A stretch of DNA of 64,000 bases from Drosophila persimilis (lineage: Eukaryota > Arthropoda > Insecta > Diptera > Drosophilidae). Positions 23,867-33,409 of the stretch are shown piece by piece. Location: positions 4,588,001 to 4,652,000 of the forward strand of contig NW_020825294.1 of assembly GCF_003286085.1 (NCBI RefSeq), in the 5' to 3' direction. Both the position numbers and the translations under genes were made by a program. Position 1 is the first letter of the stretch; every line of letters starts with the position of its first letter. The notes beneath the pieces are model-generated. The model saw only the letters and a program-made list of their open reading frames with translations. It had not been told where the DNA came from and searched no databases.

Positions 23867-24862
23867 TGTGAGAATACTGAAAAAGTATCAGTGTTATTCG
23901 GAGTGGCAACGAGTTCACAGCTCGGTAAAAAATAAATTCTAAAATTTTGTAGTTTTTTTTCGGCAATATTTTTTTGACTAGAGATTAAGAATAAAGTGAT
24001 ATTTTTTTAAAACTAATTTAAGCAAAAAGTGAAAAACACAATCAACAAACAAAAGACAGTGAAAAGAAAACAACAAAAATGCTCGGTTCGTAAGAAAGTT
24101 TTTAGTTCCGGTTCGAGTAATAAGTTCACTATATTTACCTATCTTCCTTAGAAGAATAAAACAACAATCAATCAACACCTCCTACTCACGTTCAGCATTA
24201 AACAATAATCAAAAAAAAACCGCGAAAAATGTTTGTTACGAAACTATTTATTAGTCCAGTTACGTGGGAATACTGAAAAAGTATCAGTGTTATTCGTGGG
24301 GCAGAGAATTCACAGCTCGGTAAAAAAAAAATTCTAAATTTTTTATTTTTTTTTCGGCAATATTTATTTGACTAGAGATTAAGAATAAAGTACAATTTTT
24401 TTACAACTAATTTAAGCAAAAAGTGAAAAACACAATCAACAAACAAAAGACAGTGAAAAGAAAACAACAATTATGCTCGTTTCGTAAGAAAGTATTTAGA
24501 TCCGGTTCGAGTAATAAGTTCACTATATCTACCTATCTTCCTTAGAAAAATAATAAATGCAACAATTAACAGCTCAACACCAATCAAATACCGCGAAAAA
24601 TGTTTGTTTGTTACGAAACTATTTATAAGTCCAGTTAACAATATCTACCGATCCAACAGACTCTGGGGTCTCACTTTAGATGGCAGTAGGTTTTCCTCGG
24701 GGTCCAATGGATGCTGGATCATAGACGACTAATACAACAAATCAATCAACACCTCCCGTTCAGCATTAAACAATAATCAAAAAAAAACTGCGAAAAAGGT
24801 TTGTTTGGTACGAAACTATTTATTTGTCCTGTTAACAATATCTACCGATCCAACAGACACTA
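23867..24862. repeat. ~395 bp internal direct repeats (copy B)
   Basis: Counterpart of 17255-18250 within duplication unit B, at an offset of 6612. It has the same two and a half units and differs at only a few bases. It is therefore older than the 6.6 kb duplication and was copied by it. Confidence 0.75.
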
Positions 24863-25386
24863 TGGAGTTGTTCCCACAGCTGGCAGGAGGTCGTCCTTGG
24901 AGTCTAACGGATGTACAATAGGATACACGGTCAAACACGTGCGATAAAACACTACACTATATTTTGATACTAATAATTATATATTTTTATACCAAAAACA
25001 AATTGATTGTCAACTTATTTCATAGAGAATTGGGGGGGATTATAGATTTATAAATTATATGCCTGAAGGGCTATGATATTTCACTATTTTTTTGATTGAT
25101 TCTGACGGAAAATCCAGTGCCCAGTGTCCAAATCCAAATCAAAAATCGGTGCTCTTGTCTCAAAAACTAAACCAAAAGTCCCACTTGTAAAGCTGATTTG
25201 CATGTACTTAATGCATATATACATACATATCTACATATGTACACACATATCTACATATGTACAGAGTGTTTACTAAACACAATTCCGACAATATTGAAAG
25301 TTTACGACGGACGAAGACTCGGGAACTTGAGAATTACAATTGGAATTTCATTTTGAATAAGAATTGCCAATCCAATGTCTTAAGCA

Positions 25387-26020
25387 TTAGGAGAGAGCGT
25401 GGAAGAGGAGCAGAAAAGAATACCATTTCCAATTCTCCTCTCTCCCAGTTCCAGCTTCCATTTGCACGCGCTTACAATCAGCTCCGCGTTATTTACCCGG
25501 TTTCGGGTCGCGAAAAGCGGAAAAATTGTGTAAACAATTCAGAATATATTGTCACGTAATGAGTTTTAGTGTAGGGCGCTGAAAATATGAAAAATCCTGT
25601 CTTTAAAGTGTTAAATTTATGAAAATAAGCGTGCGTCGATTGAGAGCGTGAGAATGTAAACAATGGAATGGCAGAAAAATTGCATATCGCGATATATCGT
25701 AGCTAAATACTATGTGTAAGCATTATTATTTGATTTATATATTTATATGTAAATAAGCTCTGGGTCGCATGCGTGTCATAGGTGTCTTGCATTTTGCTTT
25801 CTTTCGGCCACGCGGTCTTTTTGTTTGTACATATGTATGTATGTGTGTGTGTGCGAAAAAGCGTAAATGGCGCAGTCGCTGTCCCTAAAGGAGAGAGCGA
25901 GTTCTAAGCTTCCCGCGCAAAATTCGCTCTTGTACCAAGTTTCAAATGTTTGTGAAAGTGTGTGATTGTCTCTCGTTAAGTGTGTGCCACGAACGTGAGC
26001 AAATTATGCAAATTATCCTC
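25387..26020. mobile_element. Dispersed repeat, copy 2 (within duplication unit B)
   Basis: Same block as 18775-19450. Its distal half is shorter than copy 1 (missing the AGAGGAAAGAGC and GTGGGGTGGGGCG tracts). Most of the divergence between the two duplication units is concentrated here and just beyond. Confidence 0.65.
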
Positions 26021-26254
26021 GAGCCTATACCAATATTCTAAATAACATTTTGATGACGGGATGCAACAAGAAAATGCCGGCATTGATTGTAAATATAAAT
26101 AGGCTTGTCTTTTTCTTTTATTTTTTGTTTTATCGCTTCTTGAGCGGTTTTACTTATCAGCAGTTTCTGACTTTTCGTCCTTTTTTTAGATTTAAGAAAG
26201 TTTTCTAAGCGTATTTCTTTGAATTTTTAACGCATACATATGCATTTCAGCACA

Positions 26255-26272
26255 CGATAGCTTAAGCTATCG
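26255..26272. promoter_or_regulatory. Perfect 18-bp palindrome CGATAGCTTAAGCTATCG
   Basis: The sequence equals its own reverse complement. It contains CGATA on both strands, the core recognised by the Drosophila boundary protein BEAF-32 (family knowledge). It lies just outside the end of duplication unit B, between two convergent genes. Confidence 0.4.
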
Positions 26273-26313
26273 GAATCGTTTACTATCAGTGTTGATCAAT
26301 ACCTGATTATTTT

Positions 26314-26327
26314 GGCGCCATCTAGCG
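26314..26327. promoter_or_regulatory. CTCF-like motif GGCGCCATCTAGCG
   Basis: Read on the - strand this is CGCTAGATGGCGCC, close to the Drosophila CTCF consensus core (TAGATGGCGC) as I remember it. It lies 42 nt from the CGATAG palindrome, in the short gap between uif copy B and the 3' end of the next gene. Together they suggest an insulator. This is inference from motifs only. Confidence 0.45.
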
Positions 26328-26404
26328 GAATACAAGGTCTCAATGCAACACTGCTATAGTTTGGCGCGATGATTTTAAATTACAAATTGATACTTGCAAT
26401 GGGT

Positions 26405-26426
26405 TTTATTTGAATGAATATTTATT
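26405..26426 (-). other. Poly(A) signals of the - strand gene at 26554
   Basis: TTTATT at 26405-26410 and again at 26421-26426 reads as AATAAA on the - strand, 128-150 nt past the stop codon. This is a normal distance for a short 3' UTR. Confidence 0.55.
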
Positions 26427-26553
26427 TTGAAATATAATTTAATTTAGCAACTCAACAACAATGCGTTGTGCGATTTTGTAACGCTTGATCTAGGAATATT
26501 GTATTTGCACTTTTTGGATTTTTGTCTTTTTTTCATTTTCAATTATTGTGCGC

Positions 26554-29500
26554 CTAAAACTTGCGGAAGTAGATCATCAACAAAAATGCCGTGCCGACCA
26601 GCGCAAGTGGTATACAGTCCATCGGAATCGTGTAAGCCCGCAGCTGATTCAGGAGCTGGCGAAAGCGATTCAACGTCTTGCTGAATAGCTGGTTCGTCTC
26701 CTCATCCCCGACATTTTCCACCTGTTCAGCCGGTGCTTCCTCTATCTCCAAGGCGCTGCGGTGGGTATTATCCTCCTGCTCAACCGGAACTACTTCGTCT
26801 GGGTTCACATCGCTGGGCATCAGATGGCGCAGTATACCGTGCGCCATATATCCTTCCAAAGCTCTAAGCCCAGCCATCCCCAACAAGGGGCTGTGGCTAC
26901 GGCTCCCAGTTTCCATCTCGTGGAACGTAGTAGATAGTAGATCCTCATCCTTGTCTTGCTGTTCTTCCTGGATGTCTGGGATCTCTTTTTCTTGATGGAT
27001 AGTGTTGGGTAGTGTCTCGTCGGGTTGCTCGTTTTGCAGCTTGATGATCTCTTCCACTAGCTTCTTGATTTGCTCGCCATTTTTCTCATCATCCAACGTC
27101 TGCATGAACTCTTCAAGCAGCCCTGTTCTAGACGTGGAAGTACTAGGTAGAATTTCGTCAATTTTCTTCTCTTGTAGCTCTGCCCGAGGAGATCCTTCCA
27201 CTGCATTCGCATTGAACTGCAGTTGGTCGTGGTGCTGATTCTGTTCCAGCTCTTTGGTCCCTTCCACCAACGTCGCCTGGGAATCCTCAAGTGGCGCTTC
27301 ATGCATCTCCTCTTCTGCTGTGGAAAGAACATTTGTAGGAATCACAGCAGACTGCCCCTCCTCCGCCAGAGGTTCCTGTTTGGCTTCCGCGGTCTCCGAC
27401 GCGAGTGCAAGCTCTTCTGCTGTATTGGAAGGAGAAGATGGTATGGCTCATCAAACTGCTGGTGTTTCAGCTCATGTTGCTCACCTTCTGCTGCTACCTG
27501 CAACGTGACGGTTAGATCCTGCTCCTCTTGTGGCTCCTCTTGAATCTCCTCTATTGTTCCGGATATCGATGGCACCACCTCGACCGGTATATCTTCTGGC
27601 AGCTCCTGTGGCATTGTGTCCTCTACTGACTTGTCCTGCTCTTTTTGTGGTGCCTCTATAATATTTTCCACTGTATTGTAGGTAGGTAGGTATTGTAGAA
27701 CCTCCTCATGTTGCTTCTGTTCCACTGACTGTACAGATACTGCTAGAGCCTGGCCATGTGGCTCTTCTAGCACATCGACTACTATCTCTTCCGGAAGCTC
27801 CTTTGTGTTTATATCTTCAATTGGCTCTTCGGTTGATTCCAGCTCCTGTGGCTCCTGTAGCTTCTCTTTGAGGGGCACCGACATCGAAGGTAGCACTTTG
27901 TCTTCTATATCTTCCAATGGCTTAGACGTGGTCTGTAGACCATCTGCATTTTGATGAGATTGTTGTTCCATGGTCTGTACTTTCATTGTCAACGTAAGAG
28001 GAGTAGAACGTAGGATTCTTTCGATTCTTTCAAAATTTTCTCTTAAAAATCGTTCATCGTCAGTTTCTGATACTGGATTCGTTTCAGTTTTAAGCTGGTC
28101 TTCCACTGCTTCAATGGCCAGTTCTTTGACTGGCTCTGCTATCTCTTCTTTCAGTTCTTCAACTGGCTGTTCGGTGGATTCAAGCTCCTGTGGTTCCTGT
28201 AGCTTCTCTTTGACTGGAATTGACATCGATGATGGCACTTTGTCCTCTTTATTGTCCACCAATGGCTTGGACGTGGGCTGCAGACCATCTTCATTTCGAT
28301 CAGATTGCTGATCCGTGGTCTTTTCTTTCATTGTCTTCTTGGGAGAAGTAGGCGGACGTAGGACACTTGCGATTTTTTCAATATTCTCCCTCACATATCG
28401 TTGTTCTTCAGTTTCTGAGACTGGACTTGTTTCGGTTTTGAGCTCTTTCGGCTCCTGCTTTTCCGATGTTTCTTCGACTGGCACTGATATTGCTGGATGT
28501 ACATCGACCGCTATCTTTTCTTCCAGTTCTTCAGCTGGCCCTTCGGTAGATTCTAGTTCCTGTGGCTCTTGTAGCTCCTCTATATTGCCTTCCAATGGCT
28601 TAGACGTGGTCTGTAGACCATCTTCATTTTGAGAAGATTGCTGTTTTGTGGTCTGTTCTTCCATTGTCTTCTTGGGAGAAGTAGGCGGACGTAGGACACT
28701 TGCGATTTTTTCAATATTCTCCCTCACATATCGTTGTTCTTCAGTTTCTGAGACTGGACTTGTTTCGGTTTTGAGCTCTTTCGGCTCCTGCTTTTCCGAT
28801 GTTTCTTCGACTGCCACTGATATTGATGGATGCACATCGACTGCTATCTTTTCTTGCAGTTCTGCAACTGAGTTTTCGGTAGATTCTGGTTCCTGTAGCT
28901 CCTCTATATCTTCATTTTGATGAGATTCCTGTTTTGTGGTCTGTTCTTCCATTGTCTTCTTGGGAGACGTAGGAATTAAGATACTTGATATTTTTTCAAA
29001 ATTCTCTCTCACATAGCGTTGATTCTCAGTTTCGGAGACTGGATTCGTATCGGCTTGGAGCTTTTTTGGTTTCTGCTCTTCCGATGATCCAATGGCCAGT
29101 TCTTGGAGCTGTCCGTACACTTTTACCTTCATAGCTGCCACCTGTTGATTGTGCGAGTTCTGGGGTTCCTCTTGGAGTTCTTTTAGATTTTCCTGAACCA
29201 TTTGCCCAACGGGTGCCACGAGCAATTCTTTTAGCGGCGTCAATGACTCTGGCAGCAGTTGGTGCACCTTTTCTATTACAGCGGTCCCCACCTCCTTCTC
29301 GAGTTCCGTGAAAGACGACGCGGCATTATCACTGGTATTGATGGTGCTATCCCCATCACTGTCGAAGATGTTTAGATCCGCCTCCATCTCGGCCACAGCA
29401 TTCTGGAGAGCTCTCAGGGACTCTTGCTCCGCTTGGCCGATCCCGGCCAGGCCACTCGACGAGCCAACCAACGAGGGCACACTGTCCTCCATTGAGTTGT

Positions 29501-29783
29501 CCATTCCAATGCCGGAATCGTCGGTTGGTGGGCCGGGACTGGGGGCAATGCTTTCCTTGCTACAGTTCCCGGCCGGAGCCTCCTTATTCAAGGATGGCTT
29601 CTTATACTGGCGTGGCTTCGAATAGCTAAAGCTATAGCTGGCTTTGGGCACAGGAATACGAGTGGACTTGCGTATAGATGATGAAGTACCCTTGCCCGCA
29701 TCTTTAACGGCACCCAACGCTTTGGCAGCTACTTCCTCCTTGACCTCCACGGATGAAGTCGCGTTCACTGCGACATTAGCCAT
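26554..29783 (-). CDS. Acidic repeat protein with C-terminal membrane anchor, unknown function
   Basis: Two coding exons: 29783-27485 and 27419-26554. The 65-nt intron (27420-27484) has donor GAAG|GTGAGC and acceptor CTTCTCCTTCCAATACAG. Splicing gives 1054 residues and resolves what otherwise looks like a frameshift. The N-terminus carries a basic, serine/tyrosine-rich block (RIPVPKASYSFSYSKPRQYK), then DDSGIGMDNS. The middle has about four repeats of roughly 100 residues around VSETEEQRYVRENIEKI and TSPKKTM (CDK-like sites), rich in Glu/Gln/Pro and probably coiled or disordered. The extreme C-terminus has one hydrophobic segment (IPLALVGTAFLLMIYF) followed by RKF, typical of a tail-anchored protein. 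No family is recognised; an ER, nuclear-envelope or mitochondrial outer membrane location is possible. The N-terminal part has a truncated tandem paralogue at 30491-30817. Confidence 0.8.
28310..28925 (-). repeat. Recent in-frame coding repeats inside the acidic protein
   Basis: About 28320-28480 and 28650-28810 are nearly identical at the DNA level. They encode the VSETEEQRYVRENIEKIASV and TSPKKTM block and the EKQEPKELKTETS block. Flanking, more diverged versions lie near 27960-28100 and 28955-29060. The pattern indicates repeated in-frame unequal exchange and a likely length-polymorphic protein. Confidence 0.8.
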
Positions 29784-30110
29784 TGTCGTTAACTATTTTT
29801 GATTTAATTAATATTAAATATTCATTTTAGGTTTTTTTCACTGACTTACACGGAACGAGACTACTTTCTTATGGCCGCCTGGGGTCGATTGAAGGCAATG
29901 AATTTTACTAGCCCAAATAGATCGAATGGAAATATTTTTTACACCGCAGTTGCTCTGTGTTTTTTATGCTTATTTTGTTTTAGGAATTATTTTGTGTCGA
30001 AAATTTTCAGTACTGCTGTGTGGGCTTTGAATGTTAAATCCCACTGCCGACTGGGTTCAAACGATGTTAGTAAATGACAATTATTCTCATGGCCTACCCT
30101 GCCGAAAGAA
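29784..30110 (-). promoter_or_regulatory. 5' UTR intron and promoter region of the acidic repeat gene
   Basis: A 57-nt intron at 29793-29849 (donor CCGT|GTAAGT, acceptor AAAAATAG) ends 9 nt before the ATG. Upstream DNA to about 30110 shares ordered blocks with 30879-31130 (for example AATTATTCTCATGGCCTACC and the ACCGCAGTTGCTCTGTG-like stretch). The start-site region was therefore duplicated with the gene. No TATA box is obvious. Confidence 0.5.
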
Positions 30111-30385
30111 TACTTTGCAAAATTGCTTCATGGTTGGTTTTTTTTTATATAAATTTAATTTTTGTAGCCACTAGTTCAGTCACATATTATACAATTAGGG
30201 TGTTTTTAAGGTTTTTGCCTTTTCAGTGTTGCGAAACGTATATTCTATATTGCCTGGCCCTGCGTTCAATGCTGCAAAACGATAATGGAGTCAAATTTAA
30301 TGAAATTTTTCTTTTTGGCTGACATTTGATCTATCTTTTATGAAAAAGTGTAAAAAAAATGCAATAAAATCGGTTTTTATTTATT

Positions 30386-30493
30386 AAACTCCGATTCCAT
30401 TAGGTTTTACATAGATTTACGTAGTTTATTTTGTTAAAATTGATGGCGGAAGTCTGTAAATTCTGCAACTCAATTTTAAGCTTTAGATGATCA
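30386..30493 (-). pseudogene. Tsp: Relic of the last Tsp exon and 3' UTR
   Basis: On the - strand, 30493-30461 reads ADHLKLKIELQN, matching the Tsp C-terminus [12 protein letters not shown] (31601-31568). The following TAA stop is lost (reads Leu). The adjoining DNA matches the Tsp 3' UTR, including GGTTTTACATAGATT. The fragment has no splice acceptor of its own and lies downstream of the truncated paralogue. Confidence 0.75.
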
Positions 30494-30817
30494 GCCAACC
30501 AACGAGAACACACTGTCATCAGCTGACTTATCCAAGCCAATGCCGGAATCATCGGCGAGTGGGCCGGGACTGAGGCCGATACTGTCCTTGCTAGCATCTC
30601 CTGCCGAGACCTCCTTCTTCAAGAGTGTCCTCTTATACTTGCGTGGCTTCACATAGCTGTAGCTATAGCTGGCTTTGGGCACAGGAATACGGCTGGCCTT
30701 GCGTACGGAAGCGGCGTTGGGCTTAGATATCACTGCATTCATGGTATTGGCGTCTACTTCCTCGTTGGCCTGCTCGGCTGGAGGAGTCGCTCTCAGTTTA
30801 CTACTGATTATTCCCAT
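30491..30817 (-). CDS. Truncated N-terminal paralogue of the acidic repeat protein
   Basis: An intact 108-codon ORF. Residues about 37-108 match the larger protein (RIPVPKASYSYSYVKPRKYK, DDSGIGLDKSADDS, FSLVG). The first ~36 residues have diverged strongly. The stop TGA is created exactly at the tandem-duplication junction, so the protein lacks all acidic repeats and the membrane anchor. The 5' UTR intron is retained (30827-30878; donor CGC|GTAAGT, acceptor TTATAG), as in the parent gene. It may be a small new gene or a decaying duplicate; the open frame and retained promoter favour possible expression. Confidence 0.6.
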   Translation of the reverse strand: MGIISSKLRATPPAEQANEEVDANTMNAVISKPNAASVRKASRIPVPKASYSYSYVKPRKYKRTLLKKEVSAGDASKDSIGLSPGPLADDSGIGLDKSADDSVFSLVG

Positions 30818-31604
30818 CGTGGTTATCTATAAATTTGGATTTTAAGTTTTAGCACATTTGATTTTGGGACCTACTTACGCGAAACGACCGGACGGGTAAG
30901 AGAGTGTATTTTGCTGACCCAACTAAATCGAATTGAATTCTTTTTGACACCGTAGTTTCCCTGTGATTTTTCTCGTTTTTTTTTTGTTTTAGGAACTAAT
31001 TTTTGTGAAAAATTACCCGAGCTGTTGTGTGGCTGAACCCTGAATGTTGTATGCCACTTCCGAGAAAAATTCTTGCCACTTCAAAGAATAATTCTCATGG
31101 CCTACTTGGCAGGAGAATATTTGCCAATTTGTTCAGGGCTGCAGTATAAAATCCGTTTTTTAAAATAAAATTTGATTTTATTACAAATTATTTAATTAAT
31201 AGTTTTTATAGCCGTAGTATTTAAATATTTAACTTAATCTTAGCTTTTAATTCCTTTAAATTAAATTAAATTGTGGCTTTTTAATGTTTTGGCCATACTA
31301 GTATGCGCAACGCTATTTCCTTGTTTTCTGACACTGATTTTAGTGTTCTAAAATGATATGAGAGTCGTTAGATCTGTTTTCTGGAATTATTGTAAAAAAT
31401 GCAGTACAAAAACGAGCATCTAGTTATTAACTTTCGACTCTGTCGAACACTCTTTTATTAAGCATAGATTGCATTAGGTTTTACATAGATTTTACGTAGT
31501 TAATTTGTAATTTGGTTAAAATTCATGGCAGATAAGCTTTGTTTATGGCTGGTGAAAGGCCCATTAGTTCTGCAACTCCACTTTCAGCTTCAGATGGTCG
31601 GACA
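30494..31604. repeat. Older tandem duplication, unit 2 (~1.1 kb)
   Basis: Contains the truncated paralogue of the acidic gene, its promoter, and the functional Tsp 3' end. Shared landmarks with unit 1 include AGGTTTTACATAGATTTACG (about 30400 and 31471) and TTCTGCAACTC.A.TTT.AGCTT.AGATG.TC (30461 and 31568). Confidence 0.8.
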
Positions 31605-33409
31605 GATCCTTGTAGATCAAAGGGTCAACGTGGTCTGTTGTTGATGGAAGGGAGAAACGAGAAACGAAACACAAATCAAAGTCAAATGATGCCATGACAG
31701 AACATTTTGAAGGCCTACTACTCACTGTTGCATTTGTACTTCAGATTCGACCATATAATCATCTCCTGGGAGAAACAGAACACGCCCAGACGTCCGCCCT
31801 TGAGCGTGGAATCGTAGACGTTGCCCGAGTCGATGACCAAACTCTGGCCCTCGTACATTCTGTGGGAAGAAAAGATGAATTAGCAATCGAAAGGCAATGC
31901 TGCAGGCCTGGAGGCAATCACTCACTGCAATCGTATCAGACCAATCGCTGGACGATGGACAAGGGACCAGCGATAGGAGGTCTTCTCCTTCCAGGCCACA
32001 TTCCTGGGATCCTTCCACAGCAGACGCGCCTGCCCTGGAGTGTCACTGTCGCGCCACAAACTATTTCTCATCATGGAACCAGGGCCCGTGTGGCTATCAA
32101 TGAGCTTGATCTGAATGCCCGGCTCCGCAGAAGCAATGAATGGCTTCGACTCCCAGTATGTCTGTGAGCCCTTCTTCCACTGGACCACATAGAACTTGTG
32201 ATTGCTCTGGTAGCTGAAGATGAAGCCCGCATAGTCGTCGTCCGTGTCATCGTTCACATAGAAAGTGCCCTCAAAGTCGACGCCGCCGAAGGCATCGTCG
32301 CCCACGACAAGACCGGGATCAGAGTTGAGGGTCTGGACAATCTCTGTGCCATTGGCATGGACCACCCAATTGGGATCCAGCTGGGACTCGCCCTCGGGAT
32401 CCAGGCGCACAGCACGTATGGATCGAAAGTCCGTGTGATGGATCATCGAATTGTTGGGACAATTGTCGATGATGTTTGGTATACCATCCACGTCCTCGTC
32501 CTCCTCGCAGATGTCGCCCTTGCCGTTCCGATTGAAGTCCAGCTGCTTGGGATTCTTGGCCAGGGGACAGTTGTCCCTGTAGTTGGGAATGCCGTCGCCA
32601 TCGATGTCATCGTCGCAGGCATCGCCCTTGCCATCGCCATCCGTGTCCAGCTGGTCGGAGTTGCTCACCATCGGGCAGTTGTCCTCCGAGTCCTGGATGC
32701 CATCGTCGTCGCCATCGATGCCACTGTCGCAGGCATCGCCCACCAGATCCATGTCGCGATCCTCCTGCATGGGATTGGGTATAGTGGGGCAATTGTCGCA
32801 GACATCGCCCACCCCGTCGTTGTCCACATCCGACTGATTGGGATTCCGCAGCAGCGGACAGTTGTCCACCTCGTTCGGTATGGAATCGTTGTCTATGTCC
32901 TCGTCGCAGGCATTGCCCACACCATCCCCATCGGCGTCCAGTTGCCGGGGATTGAACTTGTGTCCACAATTGTCGCACACATCGCCCACCCCATCCCCGT
33001 CCGCGTCCAGCTGCTCGGTGTTGTAGGCCAGCGGACAATTGTCCTTGTTGTTCTGCACCTGATCCCCGTCGGCATCATCGTCGCAGCCGTCGCCATGGCC
33101 ATCCAGATCGGCATCCTCCTGTCCGGAATTGGGCAGATCCGGGCAATTGTCGCGCTGGCAGTGGAGCTCGGGACAGGCCAGCGATTGGTCGGGCCAGCCA
33201 TCCAGATCCCGATCCTGGCCACAGACCAGGCCATTGCCCGCCCAGCCAACGGTGCAGCGGCACTGATAGTGCACGCTGTCGGAGTACACGCAGACGGCGT
33301 TCCTGTCACAGATGCGTCCATCCGGACAGACAGACACCGAGGACCTGTCCAGACAGCTGTAGGTGCCATTGGTCACAAAACCATCATTGCATTGGCATCT
33401 GTACGAGCC
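31564..33409 (-). CDS. Tsp: Tsp 3' exons: last EGF, type 3 calcium repeats, TSP C-terminal domain
   Basis: 33409-31926 encodes the end of an EGF module ([11 protein letters not shown]), another EGF ([13 protein letters not shown]), the full string of type 3 repeats ([22 protein letters not shown]), and the start of the C-terminal domain ([17 protein letters not shown]). 31859-31726 ([17 protein letters not shown]) and 31634-31564 ([16 protein letters not shown]) complete it. Introns of 66 and 91 nt separate them. Confidence 0.95.

Larger units (their letters stand above)
19645..26235 (+). repeat. Tandem duplication unit B (~6.6 kb)
   Basis: Second copy of the unit, in direct orientation. It begins mid-exon (TCACCTCCGGGGGCGTGG) and ends where both copies share TTTGAATTTTTAA-like sequence near 26230. 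Beyond this, unit B continues into unique DNA (CGCATACATATGC). Copy B lacks or adds short tracts relative to A. Examples: loss of one 7-nt ATGTTAT unit near 20700; loss of the AGAGGAAAG and GTGGGGTGGGG stretches near 25890-25945; and a gain near 26145-26170. Confidence 0.93.
29463..30493. repeat. Older tandem duplication, unit 1 (~1.03 kb)
   Basis: Runs from inside the acidic gene's first exon (GCCAACCAACGAGGGCACAC) through its promoter to a copy of the Tsp 3' end. The matching unit 2 begins at 30494 (GCCAACCAACGAGAACACAC). The divergence is clearly higher than in the uif duplication, so this event is older. Confidence 0.8.

Noticed and set aside
27342..27345. Frameshift or programmed -1 slip in the acidic protein gene
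   Set aside because: No slippery heptamer, and in-frame TGA TGA blocks the shifted frame. A consensus 65-nt intron explains the frame change fully.
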